Of a DNA stretch of 64,000 nt, positions 11,530-22,880 are shown one piece after another (position 1 is the stretch's first letter; each line of letters opens with the position of its first letter). The notes beneath the pieces were generated by a model that saw only the letters and a program-made list of their open reading frames with translations, was not told the origin of the DNA and made no database searches. Made by a program: the position numbers and the translations under genes. The stretch is taken from positions 716,305,867 to 716,369,866 of the forward strand of contig NC_081413.1 in NCBI RefSeq assembly GCF_030272615.1, written 5' to 3'. The stretch is from Cryptomeria japonica (Eukaryota; Streptophyta; Pinopsida; Cupressales; Cupressaceae).

Positions 11530-12088
11530 TTTTGCTCCTACAGGCCAAAATAACAAGATTTTTCACATTTTAACACTTCACGAGGCGAAAACAAATCAAT
11601 TCCAATGCCCAGGATCAAACTTCAAAAAAGTCAAAATTTGGTCAAAATATTCAGTCAGACAAAAATTCATATTGACGGTCATCATTTAGACAAGTTTAAG
11701 CTCTGCATGAACATTCCAATTGAAAATTAGACCATTTTGGCGAATTCATTGCATTTAAAATTTGCATTCTAGAAAAGAAGCTCAAAAAGCTCTCAAAAAC
11801 GACTGGATTTTGGTCCGAAAAGACGGTAATTAGAACCCTAAGGCTTGACCCTAAATCCAGACAACTAACAAACTAACCAAACCCTAAAAAAGCAAAGCGA
11901 AAACGAACAAAAAACATGGGTCCCCATTTGCAATGGGGCGATGTGTGAAAACGTCACAACAGGTATACAAATGTTTATATCAGAGTAGCGCAGCGGTTGG
12001 GTGAAGTAACGTTTATCAGATTGATATGGGATCTAGTGAATTGGTTCTCAACGTGCAGGTGCAGATTGCTTGAGGGCAAGCAATCTTC

Positions 12089-12100
12089 GGGAAGGGAAGA
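12089..12100 (+). other. polypurine tract
   Basis: GGGAAGGGAAGA lies immediately upstream of the 3' LTR at 12102. It is the plus-strand primer site of the element. Confidence 0.75.
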
Positions 12101-12101
12101 T

Positions 12102-13637
12102 TGTAATGTCCTCTTTTCTAGGTGACGTGAGATGAGTAGGGGTTGACCTACCATTCAAGTTCCCGTAGGTCAACAACATGGTTAGGGGACTCATTATGAG
12201 AGTCATGGAGCTTTGCAGGGGCTCTATGAGCCGTTTCGGACCTTCAAACGAGGTCTCCTATTTTTTAGGCAAATCTGGCAGTTGACTGAATGACCACCTG
12301 GGAGACCAAGCAGCAGAGCAAGATCCTTTTGAGCAGTTACAGGTGTTTGGAAAGAGGTTCCTACTTTTTAGGGAGATTCCCTACTTTTTAGGAAGTTGTG
12401 GCAGTTTCCATATTTGAGGTTCCACGGGACCATACCATGGTTTCAGTTTCAAGAAGATTGGGTGTGTTTCCTAGTTTCTAGGAACATCCCTAGATTTTAG
12501 GGATGGGACTGCCAGTTGGCCCATCTTGTCCGGCATCAGTCACAGCAGGTGACAAAGTCAGATTAATGTTTGGTTGGTTATTTTGGGCTATTATTGGATC
12601 TATGGAAATATTTTAATATATTTAAATATTTCCTAAGTTAGCATTTAAATAAATTAAAATAAGGCTATGTATATAGCCATTTCGGAGTAATAAGGGGTTT
12701 TTGGCTTCATCTGGTTTGATATGCCTATGTGTTATACCTCGTTGGAAAGGTCTTGAACTTTGCTACATGATTCTCACCTTCCGGTGTCTTTTTGGATGCT
12801 TGAAGCTATTTATTCGCAATAAAGTGATGTTTTTCTATAGTTTGACACCATAATTGGGAAAGTGTCACTTTAATTATAAAGCACAAGCTTTATTATTCTT
12901 TAGGGTTCGACTTGCAAAGGGAAAGGAGTTATAAGGAGATGAAAACCTAATTGATAGCATCTTTGATCATTTTGAAACTTGCGAATTTGGAAATTGCTCT
13001 GGAAAAGTGATTTTGGTCTGGGACGCAAACCCCAGGTCTGAGCTTGCTGGGACGTAGCCCTCAGCAGGAGTTGACAGTGGATTTATCCAGGATTGCACAG
13101 AGATTGTCAGAGGTAGAAGACACATCTTCTTGGCCTGAAGATTCAGCGTGCATATTGGGGGTTTCAACAGGGCGGCTGGTCTATTTTAGCTGGCACGTGA
13201 TTTGCAGTAGCTTCCACGCCTCCTTTTGCAACCACGCCTTGTTTGTATGTTGGCTTGAAGGGTTGTATTCAGTTTATTTGGTCTTCCTTGTTCGTTGCCA
13301 GTAATATACCTCCATCTGGCATCAATCCAGATTGAGAACAACTCCAAATAAATGTATGGATTCTTGCTAAATACAAAACTAGGTTATTTGCCTGGTATGA
13401 TTTGCAGTATTTTCAGATTGCGTAAGTGTTCTTACATATGAACATTGTTTACTGTTTATTTCACAGTTGTTGCTATTTATCATTTACTTTACTTATAACA
13501 TCAAAATCCAAAAAGAAACAATACCTTTCTACAACTTCTGTCTATTCTATAAGATCACCGGAAAATTACAAAAATATAGTATGTTTAATTAAGAATTTAC
13601 AGCAACAACAGCAAAAGGATCCATTTGGGATCTTTCA
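12102..13637 (+). repeat. 3' LTR of the 4191-13637 element
   Basis: 1,536 bp, collinear with 4191-5726 and ending GATCTTTCA just before the CAATT target duplication. Confidence 0.9.
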
Positions 13638-13642
13638 CAATT

Positions 13643-14421
13643 CGGCCCTTAATAACACCTATTGAGGAAATTCACTTTGTGACCTCCAGAAGGTACATCA
13701 CTTGGTGAATAAATTTCGCTCTGGGACCCCAACAAGGACAAGACATCAAAATTTCGCTCTAGGACCTTAAGAAGGACATGAAAAAAGTTCGATCTAAGAC
13801 CTTAGGAAGGACATGAATCAAGTTCGCTCTAGGACCTTAGGAAGGACAAGACTCTGCAAATTCGCTCTTGACCCTTGGCAAGGTACAAGAGCTAAATGCA
13901 AAATTTCGCCCTAAGTCTTTAGAGAGGTACATAATCTCAAACAACTTTAAACTCAATCCTTCACTTTCCTTCACTCTACTAGATCATATCCCAAATCTTC
14001 ATGAAACATGTTAACTTTTACCCTTCAAGAATGCTCAAGGAAGGAATTCGCTCTAATCTTGAGGCAAAGGACAGGTCTAAGGCAAGTTTGCTTCAGCAAG
14101 AGACATGACCCTATGTAGACACTTCATTCAATCTCTCCCCTTGCCTATACTCTATTCATCCAAACTTCCAATTCTTAAGTCACTTTAATGTCCATGTCAA
14201 ATTAATCTTCAAAAGTGACCCTACAGAAGACTCCTCATTCAATCCCTTTCCACCTAAATTGATGAATTCTCTGGCTACTCAAGAAATTTTATCCCTTCAA
14301 TGCAAAGATTAATAGCAAAGACTCTAAGACAACCTAGGATTGAGCAAAAAGGACTAATCCTAGAAAGCGAAAAGTGGGGACCCCCATTTGCAATGGGATG
14401 ATGTGTGAATACCTCACAACA
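13643..14421 (-). repeat. right piece of the minus-strand long-LTR fragment
   Basis: Its minus-strand start at 14421 is TGTTGTGAGG, followed by a block that includes 'cccatttgcaatggg' (plus strand). This matches the 11961 end of the 4.34-kb solo LTR, so the two belong to one family. The fragment was the target of the 4191-13637 insertion and resumes at 4190. Confidence 0.65.
13716..13935. repeat. six ~37-bp TCGCTCT...AAGGACA units
   Basis: Units begin at 13716, 13753, 13789, 13824, 13862 and 13906. Several are imperfect palindromes. The clearest has GCTCTTGACC pairing with GGTACAAGAGC near 13863-13893. They are homologous in style to the hairpins of the 4.34-kb LTR, but on a short tandem period. 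Confidence 0.7.
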
Positions 14422-14761
14422 ATAGCCTTATCAAGAGAGAGAAAAATAAAGGATAATATGATCATTTGGTTAAAATGGAGATCAATAAAGAATATTTATA
14501 AAAACCTTTGTATAAAAAAGAGGGATAAATATATTTATTTAATAATTATTAAAGACAAGCTTTGTTCAAGGGAGTGATGGTTCGAAAACCACCCCTTAGT
14601 GCTTATATAAAGCATATATGTGAGACTTGGAAAGGGGCATAGAGATCTTTCAAGGAAGATGTCCGATGAGCTATGGGCATTGGACATGAGGCACGCAAAG
14701 TGTGTCCAACTCGGGGTACAGAATGCACATAAGATTGTCTTGGGCAAGGCTACAACATATG
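14422..14761. other. AT-rich spacer, nothing recognised
   Basis: There is no sustained reading frame or element end. A 'cttatataaagc' motif near 14602 could be a TATA box but has no supporting context. Confidence 0.4.
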
Positions 14762-14945
14762 TTGAGTGATTACTCTATAGCATGTTGTGTTATGAATGTT
14801 GAGTAATTACTCTGAGCATGTCGTTTTGCACCATTTGAGTGATTACTCTGGAGCATGTTGTGTTGCACATTTTGAGTGATTACTCTAGAGCATGTTGTGT
14901 TATGCCTATTGCATAATAACTTTGGAGCATATCATTTTAAGCATG
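14762..14945 (+). repeat. 37-bp tandem repeat, five copies
   Basis: Copies begin at 14762, 14799, 14835, 14872 and 14909, with core 'ttgagtgattactct', then 'agcatgttgtgtt'. Copy 5 is the most diverged. The spacing of 36-37 bp is regular. Confidence 0.85.
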
Positions 14946-15326
14946 GTTCTAGTACACTTGTGTTAAGCGTTTACTCTATTCAGTGTGACTTTGGAGCACT
15001 ATGTTCAGCAATTTACTCATGATAAGTTCTAAAGAAGAATTGTTCCTCCTAGAGTGTGGCACAGCTATGAGGGCCAACACCACTAAACTCTTCCTCGGGT
15101 GAGAGTGGCCTATCCAAGTGCTCTAATTCAGATGAGTATTGAATTTTTTGTTGTTAAAAGATATTCAAAACTAAATATAAATAAATTGGAGTTATTCTAG
15201 TTAAAGTTCTCTAAATATGTTATGTTTTTCTTTTAGATCATGCTCATATTGTTGGATGCCAATTTATATCTTAATGATGGTGATCTTAACGTGCTTAAAT
15301 CTTAAGCTAGTTATATTTTAGTGTTA
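14946..15326. other. spacer, nothing recognised
   Basis: AT-rich with no open frame, element terminus or repeat that I could support. Confidence 0.4.
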
Positions 15327-15757
15327 TTTTTCTAAATTTGACGGTGTAGATTTATTATGTCAACGTTGCAAATCAAACTCTATGATCCATCATCAAGGAA
15401 TGTATGCATGAGATTTTTAATGCCTGATAAATTAATTGCATGTCTTTATTCATGAATATACAAGGTATATATAGCAATTTATAAGACGGTGTTCAAAAAA
15501 GAACTAACCATTTAACTGAAGCTTCAAACTAAAGCAAAAATAGCAACTACGTCTTCTAATAAAAGATGCCTAAAAATACTATAAATAAAAACACTAAATG
15601 ACCATTGATAGAAGAACTAAAAATAACTGACTAAATATAATAAAATATTCTAATAATGCCACGTCTCTCTTCTCATGCTTTCATTCCCTGATGATGGATC
15701 ATAGAGTTTGATCCGAAATGTTGGCATCAAAAATCTACACAGTCACATCCAGAAACA
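15327..15757. repeat. fold-back (inverted-repeat) element, MITE-like
   Basis: The arm at 15327-15402 and the arm at 15682-15757 are reverse complements over about 75 bp with moderate mismatch. Both contain 'tcaaactctatgatccatca' or its complement and 'gtgtagatttwt'. A further 'gcatgaga' match lies on the inner side. The loop is about 280 bp and encodes nothing. The size and structure suit a non-autonomous DNA element or an inverted duplication. I could not define target duplications. Confidence 0.65.
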
Positions 15758-16089
15758 TAACACAAACATTATGAACTGTGGAAATTTCATGTTTCTAGTT
15801 AATATCAATAAACAACATTTTTAGGCATTTAAGATACATTATAAATATATTTTATAATTTTTAAACATAGATGATGAAATTAAATTTTATAATTTTTAAA
15901 CTTAGATAATGAAATTAAAAAAATTTGTTGTAGTACAAAATTAACTCTCATATATTAATAGATCCAATTTTATACTCTGATGAAAAGTGGCATTATATTC
16001 CTCTTTTCTTTAGGAAAATTTTTAATTTGACAAAAAAATTTCCTAAAAGACTTCTTTGAAGGGAAAGTCTTCTAAAATTTGTTCTTTAC
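15758..16089. other. AT-rich spacer, nothing recognised
   Basis: It contains a short imperfect duplication ('ttttataatttttaaacatagatgatgaaattaaa' type, two copies at about 15848-15920) and no coding signal. Confidence 0.4.
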
Positions 16090-16830
16090 AATGAAAATTC
16101 AAGTGTCGAGGATCTTGTGATGATCTACTACAGAGATGGGAGGTTCAAATTGTTTGACTAAAGCTTTGAGGGGTTCAAACAAGCCTTATATGAACATCAT
16201 AATTAACCTTCTTTCAATTATGTCACGAACCATTACTAAAAAAAATTGAAAACCACCAACATAGTTCTCAACACTTCCATATTGCTTGAGTTGTGATAAC
16301 TTGCGAGAATGAACTTCAAGGTCCTCAAATCCTTCATATCAAATCTCTCAAGAAATCTTATGTTGAATTCATCATAACACTTGATAAGGTTGTATCTTTG
16401 AGTAACCATCCCATGGTACTAATATCAATGTGTTGTACCCTCAATATGGAGTGGTAAATTTGATGGCCTCATTTACTAACATTGGCCTAAATGATAGTTA
16501 TGTATCCAACTTCTATCCAAGCTCAAGTTGTAAACTTGCTAGATCCATTAAAAGTGGGAAGTGTTGACTTCCTCAAAGCATGCTGCAAATCTCTCTAGAT
16601 AGCTCAAGATCTAGGCACAGATCTAGGGGCCACTTTAGGATGACTTCATATTCATAAAATTTGTGAGTGACATTTCACTCTGAATAACCTCTGAAAGAAC
16701 TCTATAGTCGACATAACAAGTTGCAATGTCATCCACAACAAGATTATGAGCTTCTACTTTAGGAACCTTTTCCTTCGTGCAAAGTAAAGAAAGTTGGAAA
16801 ATTCTAGCAGCTAAACCAATCACAATCCTC
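16090..16830 (-). pseudogene. decayed Ty3/gypsy gag fragment
   Basis: Minus-strand translation across about 16330-16100 gives LSQLKQYGSVENYVGGFQFF, then VRDIIERRLIMMFI, a stop, and GLFEPLKALVKQFEP. This is the C-terminal half of a chromovirus-type gag capsid domain, comparable to [18 protein letters not shown] in the chromovirus at 27633-35169. The upstream part to about 16823 is too decayed to read. The element's other half is not contiguous. Confidence 0.6.
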
Positions 16831-16901
16831 TACGTGTTGGTGTGAGTATTATTGAGATTATTAGCCACAAAAGTGCTTCCTTCACCATTCTGTAATGTCC
16901 C

Positions 16902-17344
16902 TGTTGGTGTAAATAAATATTCATTTTGGATATTATTACACTTACTTAACTTAGGATAATGCATCTCTTCGTAGTTTGGATTTGAGACACTTAGGGAAGT
17001 GTGCATATAGTGATAGAGCTTTTAGGAGAAATTCCACCTTTTGTGGTCTTATTTTGCTGTTACACTCCACATTCGATGGGTCATCCACCTCTTGTGGAAT
17101 ATTATATTATTTCTCCTACCTACCCTTAGTATTTCTTACCTACCCTTGTTTCTCATTGAGCCACATGTCATATTTGTGTGCTCATACATCCATAAGGCCT
17201 TGCCTATATAAGCAGGCCTATATTCATTGTATTGGTTAATCCAGTTGATCATTTGCATATTGATGAGAATACAGTTTGTTCTTGTCATTCTATTGTCTCT
17301 TTTTGTGCTTTTCATTGTGCCCTTGATCTTGGCAAAATCCTACA
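16902..17344 (+). repeat. 5' LTR of Copia-1
   Basis: 443 bp, TGTTGGTGTA...AAATCCTACA, with 'cctatataagcagg' as its TATA region near 17210. Confidence 0.95.
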
Positions 17345-17356
17345 TGGTATCAGAGC
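17345..17356 (+). other. primer binding site of Copia-1
   Basis: TGGTATCAGAGC directly abuts the LTR and is complementary to the tRNA-iMet 3' end. Confidence 0.95.
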
Positions 17357-17667
17357 TATTGGGACTTCATTGATTGGTTTCTGGAGACATCGTGGAAGGC
17401 TTCTATTTTCGGATTTGGGGATCTTCATTTTTTCGGGGCGTCATACAGCGATTTGGACATCACCGTTGAATCCAGGAGGCCGTTTCCAAAAATTTCGACT
17501 ATAAAGTCGACCTATTTTGGTGAGAAAAATTTTTTTCCCATTTTGGCTATTATCGTACGGATTTCGAAAAAAAAAAAAATTTAAATATTTTTCAAAAAAA
17601 AAAAAAAATTCGAAAATCTAAAAAATAGCGATCAAAAATTTTTTTTAAAAAAACAACACATATTTTT

Positions 17668-18130
17668 GGGGGGTCCATAGACCCCCCCCCCCCCCCCGTG
17701 CAGTTTGTACCTACGTGTCGCAGGTATTGCAGGCCGCGTACCGTACCCTGTGGTACTCCCGCCAATCCGTCCGCCAGTCGGGCCATGCTGTCGGTCAACG
17801 TCCTGCCGACGGCACCTTACTCCCCGCCGGTCTCCGCCATCGCCACCCGAACAGTTTCCCGCCGGCCGCCTCCCGCTAGTCTCTGCACGCTGCCGCCGCC
17901 ACCTCCGACGTCCTCAGCTCCGGCCGCTCCCTCCTCTCCGATGACCACTAAAACAGGCGGCCCCACGTCCGCCACGTGGCAGGCAGCCACTGGCCCGCAA
18001 GCAAAACCGTACACCTCTGTATGCCACGTCAGAGTCCGTACGCAGTCTAGTCTGTCTGCCACGTCACCCGCGTACAGTCAGCATATCCGTACAGTACGGA
18101 CACCACGCAGGGGGCTGACATTTTTGTGAC
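17668..18130 (+). other. GC-rich leader segment of Copia-1
   Basis: It opens with a G6TC / GAC-poly(C) palindrome and a run of 16 C (17682-17697), then about 430 bp of markedly GC- and CpG-rich sequence in an otherwise AT-rich element. ACGT cores recur, including a perfect CACGTG near 17976. A Pro/Ala/Ser-rich frame spans 17698-18129, but I treat it as compositional. The segment lies between the PBS and gag and may be 5' untranslated RNA. Confidence 0.7.
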
Positions 18131-18831
18131 GGCCAGACGGGCGTCAAATTTAACACAGTAAACTGCTGATGTCAACGCCACATCAGCAGCTTTTTGAAAA
18201 TTTTTTGACCCCTCTCCATTGAGCTTTTCAGTTTTGCAGTCCAACTTTGAAAGGCCATATCTTGCTCATTTTTGCTCCTTTTTTGGTGCAATTTTTTTTG
18301 AAATGGGCTAAAATTTCGTGATCTTCGCAGTGGTGTGGTTATTTTCTGATTTTGGTGCAGAGGTTTTTCGGAATTTTCGAATTCTTTCAGCTGTACCTGT
18401 CCAATCCTCAATTTTGCAACTTCAAAGGCCTCGTTTGAGCTCATACGACCTCCTTTTCAGGTGCCGTTTTTTTGAAAGTGCATATTTTTTTGTCTACTTT
18501 CATAATCTATGATCAAATTTCAGAGATTTTGAGTAGAAATTGTACTTTCAGATATTGGTCTTATTTGGCCTATTAGGTACTTGTAAATTGCTTGAATCTT
18601 ACTTAGATCTCTTGCATTATCAGTATGAGACTTTTTTGGCCTTATTGAGGCAGTTGTAAAATTGTAAATCAGAAATCCACTTTGCCATTTTTTGCAAGTG
18701 GCCCATTGTATACGCACTACTTATAAAGTGCCAAAATCATCACTTTTGGGGGGGGTTCTTTCATTGAGTGAATTTGGGGGGGTGTCTTGTGTGATTGTGC
18801 CTCTCTTTGTGCTCTTTCCATTTTTGTTGCA

Positions 18832-19722
18832 ATGAGTCCTAATAAATTTCCACCTTTAACTCCACATAATTATGCATCATGGAAAATTAAAGTATGGAGT
18901 AAATTAATGGAAAAGGGTCTCACACATTACATAGATGGAACAATAACAGCACCACCTTATCCTAAGGCTGATCCAAATGCTCAATTAGAATGGCTCACAA
19001 AGAATTGCATGGCTCTTGGAACCTTGGGCAAGTATGTATTAGATGACCTCATTTTTCACATTGAGAAGTGTAAAACAATTAAAGAGGCTTGGGATATGTT
19101 TTAGAAATTGTATGGACAAGTTGATGAAATCAGAGGCTATCAGAATGACAATGAGCTCACCAACTTGGATCCCAAGAGTTTTGATACAATCCAAGATTAT
19201 GTCACCAAAGCAAATGAGCTAAGAGCAAAGCTTAAGGATTGTGGAATTGACAAAAAGGATGCTCAGTTGATATTCAACTTGTTGGACAAGCTTGCACCAG
19301 AATATGCAGCATTTGTGTCTAGCTTCCAAACTCATCGTTTGACAGTGGGGAGTTCTTATGTTATGCCTTCATTTGATGCTTTCACAGAAATGTTAATATT
19401 GGAACAATCTAAGTTGTTGAACATGGGGTTTCTCAAGTCTTCAAAGTCCAAGGCTTTGGTGGCTAATCAAGGGAATCAAGGAAGTCAAGGCAAAGATTCC
19501 AACAAGAAGAAGAAGCACTCTTAGTCTAAGCCACACCAGGAAAAAGGACAATCATCCTCTCCATCACAAGGCGATTTTTCATCCTCTTCCAAGAAGGGGA
19601 CACCACTTAAGAAGGATAAACCAACTTGTGCATATTACAAGAAGTATGGTCATGATGAGCATTGATGCCACGCAAAGCAAGTTGATGAGTTAACCAATCT
19701 TCTTAAGAAAAAAAACATCAAC
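18832..19722 (+). pseudogene. Copia-1 gag
   Basis: The ATG at 18832 (MSPNKFPPLTPHNYASWKIK) starts a Copia gag of the UBN2 type: NYASWKIK, a WDMF block at the end of the first part, DYVTKANELRAKLKDCG, then a Lys/Ser-rich linker. The zinc knuckle C-A-Y-Y-K-K-Y-G-H-D-E-H-stop-C has lost its first paired Cys. In-frame stops are at 19102-19104 (TAG), 19522-19524 (TAG) and 19663-19665 (TGA). No frameshift occurs in this part, so decay has been by point mutation. Confidence 0.85.
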
Positions 19723-22700
19723 TTGCCATCCGCCTACACAAAGAAGGATTCATCTCCTTCCTCTTCCTCACAGTCTAAGGGAAATGGGCAAGCATTTGTG
19801 GCTACAATAGGTTTTTCACAGCAATGGATACTTGACTCGCGTGCCTCATATCACATGGGTTCTACAAAGGAGCAGTTTTCTTCATTGGAGCCATCTAAGG
19901 TACCTCACATTTACATAGGTGATGATACACAAGTAGAGGTTGAAGGGAAAGGTTCAATTGACATGGATGATGGAACATTTGAAAATGTTCTCTATGTTCC
20001 TAACTTGTCTACCAACCTTCTCTCCATCTACCAAATCACTCACTATGGGAATGGGAAAAAGGTTGAGTTTACACCAGATTCAGTTGTGGTAAAGGAACTT
20101 GATGATGATGCCTTGGTAGCAGTGGGACTGTGGGACAAGTCAATGACAACTCAAGGCTTTATTCATTTTCCCACTTTGTGCCAAGTTCACCTTCTAGGGC
20201 CTTGCTTACTCATTCAAATTCAGAAAGTAAGCTATGGCATGAGCGGTTTGGTCACCTCAACTACCGCTATCTTCAGCAGCTAAGCACTAAAGACATGGTC
20301 ACAGGTCTACCTCGAATCAGTTTTTCAGAGGGTGTATGTTCAGGTTGTTCCATGGGCAAGCATCCCGAAGAGAAGTTTGATAAAGGGAAAACTTGGAGAG
20401 CTTTGGAAGTTCTTCAACTTGTTCACAACGATGTAGCAGGTCCATTTCCAGCCCCTTCATTTAGTAAGGCCCGCTATGTTCTCACCTTCATTGATGACTA
20501 CTCCCGCTTCACTTGGGTCTACTTTCTCATTCATAAGAGTGAAATATTTGACAGATTTCAGGACTTCAAGACTCATGTGGAGAAGCAATCAGCGAAAGTG
20601 GTCAAGATTCTTCGTACAGATAATGGAAGGGAATATGTGAACAAGAGACTTGAGAATTTTTGTACATTTGAGTGGATTGATCTTCACCATTCTGTCGCAT
20701 ACACTCCACAGCAGAACGGGGTTGTAGAACGCAAGAATAGAACTCTCAAAGAAATGGCTAGCTGTATGATACATGCACGTTCTCTTGATCCCGCCTTTTG
20801 GGCAGAGGCTATCAGTTGTGCCACACACATCCAGAATTGGGTTCCTCACAAAGCTTTGCAAGGTATTACTCCTTTTGAAGCTTGGGCTGGTAGGAAACCG
20901 ATTGTGAGACATTTCAGAGTCTTTGGGTGTCCAGCATGGGCTCGCATACCTCCCCAGAAACGCAAGGCATTGGAACCTCAGAGTCGGCCTTCCATATTTG
21001 TTGGATATCCTGAGGGTGTTAAGGCATACAGATTGATGGATCCAGAGACACATGAGGTGCTCATTGAGAGGAGTGTTCACTTTGAGGAAAGCTCTCCTAG
21101 CTTAGCCTCTCTACCTCCTCCACCTTCCTCCATTGTGGATAGTGATGTTAGTGATTCAGATGATGAGACTCCTTCAACTCCGACTCGCAGGGTTACACCT
21201 CCGCAGGGTCCACATGCAGTTGAGGAGCCTCGTTCTCCACTTCCACCTCGACCTCGTTGGGCTCGACAGACACTTGAGTCCGCGGGTTCTCTAGTTGGGG
21301 ATCCTTCAGATACACAGAGAACTCGATCACAACATCAGAATCTACCACATGCATTCATTGCTACCGCTTCCGATCCACAAACATTTAGGGAAGCATCAGG
21401 GGTTCCTGAATGGGACCAAGCTATGGAGGAAGAGTATAGTTCCTTGATGAGGAACAACACATGGGATTTAGTCCATCTCCCTAAGGGGAGAAAGATGGTT
21501 CGATCTATCAGACCAAGTTTGCAGCGGATGGTAGTGTGGATAAGTATAAGGCTCGGCTTGTTGCGAAAGGTTTCTCGCAGGTTGCAAGTGTTGACTATAC
21601 TGAGAGCTTTGCACCCGTAGCCAAGATGAACTCCATTCGTTTGACACTTGCTATTGCTGCAGCTTATGGTTGGGCTGTACATCACATGGATGTGAAGAGT
21701 GCTTTTCTTCATGGTGATCTTGATGAGGAGATTTATATGGAGCAGCCACAGGGTTTCATCCAGGATACTTCCTTGGTTTGCAGACTAAGGAAATCTCTCT
21801 ATGGCTTTAAGCAGGCCCCCAGGGATTGGTACGCCAAGATGGATTCCTTTCTTCTCTCCGCAGGGTTCACCAAGTGTCATTCCGATCCGAATGTCTACAT
21901 TTTGCGACAGGATGACTCTCACTTGATACTTGTGCTCTATGTTGATGACTTGATCATTACAGGGAGTACTTCATCCATCATTAGCAGGGTCAAATCTGCT
22001 TTGCATGACAGATTTGCTATGACTGACTTGGGTCTTTTGCACTACTTTCTCGAGATAGAGATTTCACAATCACCTTCCAAGATTAAACTATCGCAGCCCA
22101 AGTATGCTCTTGATGTACTTGCACGCTTTCATATGGCTGATTGTAAGCCTGCCCCGACTCCCTTTCTTTCAGGCGTCAAGCTTGAGGCTCAGTGTTCTTC
22201 TCCACCAGTTGATGCCACTTTGTATCATCAGCTTGTGGGTAGTCTCATCTACTTGACTCATACACGCCCTGATATTTCATTTGCAGTTGGCATGGTTTCC
22301 CGCTTCATGCAGGAACCACATGAGCTTCATTGGAAAGCCACCAAACGCATCCTTCATTACATCCAAGGTACACATCACTATGGGATTCACTATGCAGCAG
22401 GCACAGGACTTCGCTTGGTTGGTTACACAGACTCCGATTGGGCTGGCCATCTTGATGATCGTAAGTCTACTTCTGGTTACAGTTTTCACCTTGGTTCGGG
22501 CCCCATTTGTTGGCAAAGCAAGAAGCAACATGCTATTGCTCTCTCTTTGACTGAGGCTGAGTATCGAGGCACTGTTAACGCAGCGACTGAGACCATTTGG
22601 CTCCAGTAGATTCTCACCAAGTTTGGATTCACCACTCCACGGCCGACAGTTCTACATTGTGACAATCAGAGTGCTATTGCGATCTCGAAGAACCCAGTCT

Positions 22701-22880
22701 AGCACCAGCGTACCAAACACATCAAGATTCATATGCACTATATCCGAGAGCTCATCCAGGAGCAGGTCATTGATTTGCAGTATTGTCCTACAGCAGAGCA
22801 GGTTGTTGACATATTCACCAAACCTTTCACCGAGAGTAAGTTCCAGTAGTTGCGAGCTCTCTTGGGGGTGCGAGATGTGT
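19723..22880 (+). pseudogene. Copia-1 pol: protease, integrase, RT, RNase H
   Basis: The protease site reads DSRAS where DSGAS is normal (about 19834). Integrase follows with LWHERFGHLN...CSGCSMGK zinc-binding residues and the DDE core (HNDVAGPF, RTDNGREYV, QQNGVVERKNRT) at about 20230-20960. RT keeps YVDDLII (about 21940), and RNase H keeps YTDSDWAG (about 22425) and CDNQSAI. Frameshifts fall near 20110-20150 and near 21505-21530, where a few codons between KMVR and the DKYKARLVAKGF block are lost. Stops lie at 22607-22609 and further on. The coding region ends near 22880, followed by a 3' region with G7-G8 runs. Confidence 0.9.

Larger units (their letters stand above)
7622..11961 (-). mobile_element. 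4.34-kb solo LTR nested in the 4191-13637 element
   Basis: The ends are TGTTGACGTG at 7622 and ACGTCACAACA at 11961, flanked by the direct repeat GGTAT at 7617-7621 and 11962-11966. It interrupts the ORF at 5825-7627. No gag, pol, PBS or PPT lies inside, so I read it as a solo LTR left by recombination. The sense strand is minus: the TATA region is at 8474-8482, its last 1.4 kb matches the plus-strand LTR at 2095-3590, and its 5' end matches the LTR start at 14421. The length is large even for plant LTRs. The 5' half holds the hairpin array described separately. Confidence 0.8.
4191..13637 (+). mobile_element. complete LTR element with a non-standard internal ORF
   Basis: Two 1,536-bp LTRs (4191-5726 and 12102-13637) start TGTAATGTCC, end GATCTTTCA and match closely. 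The element is flanked by CAATT at 4186-4190 and 13638-13642. A tRNA-iMet-type PBS follows the left LTR and a polypurine tract precedes the right one. Without the nested solo LTR (7622-11961) the interior is only about 2.0 kb. It encodes one frame of roughly 600 codons with no recognisable capsid, protease, RT or integrase motif. It therefore looks non-autonomous, mobilised in trans and carrying captured or highly diverged coding sequence. Confidence 0.85.

Noticed and set aside
11979-12050. Possible initiator tRNA-Met gene
   Set aside because: Only the first 18 bases match. No anticodon arm, T arm or 3' acceptor follows.
14762-14945. Regular 37-bp repeats resembling a CRISPR array
   Set aside because: Units are contiguous with no unique spacers, there are no cas genes, and the genome is a plant's.
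17698-18129. 143-codon Pro/Ala-rich frame in the Copia-1 leader
   Set aside because: Openness follows from high GC content. It lies in the untranslated leader and has no domain.
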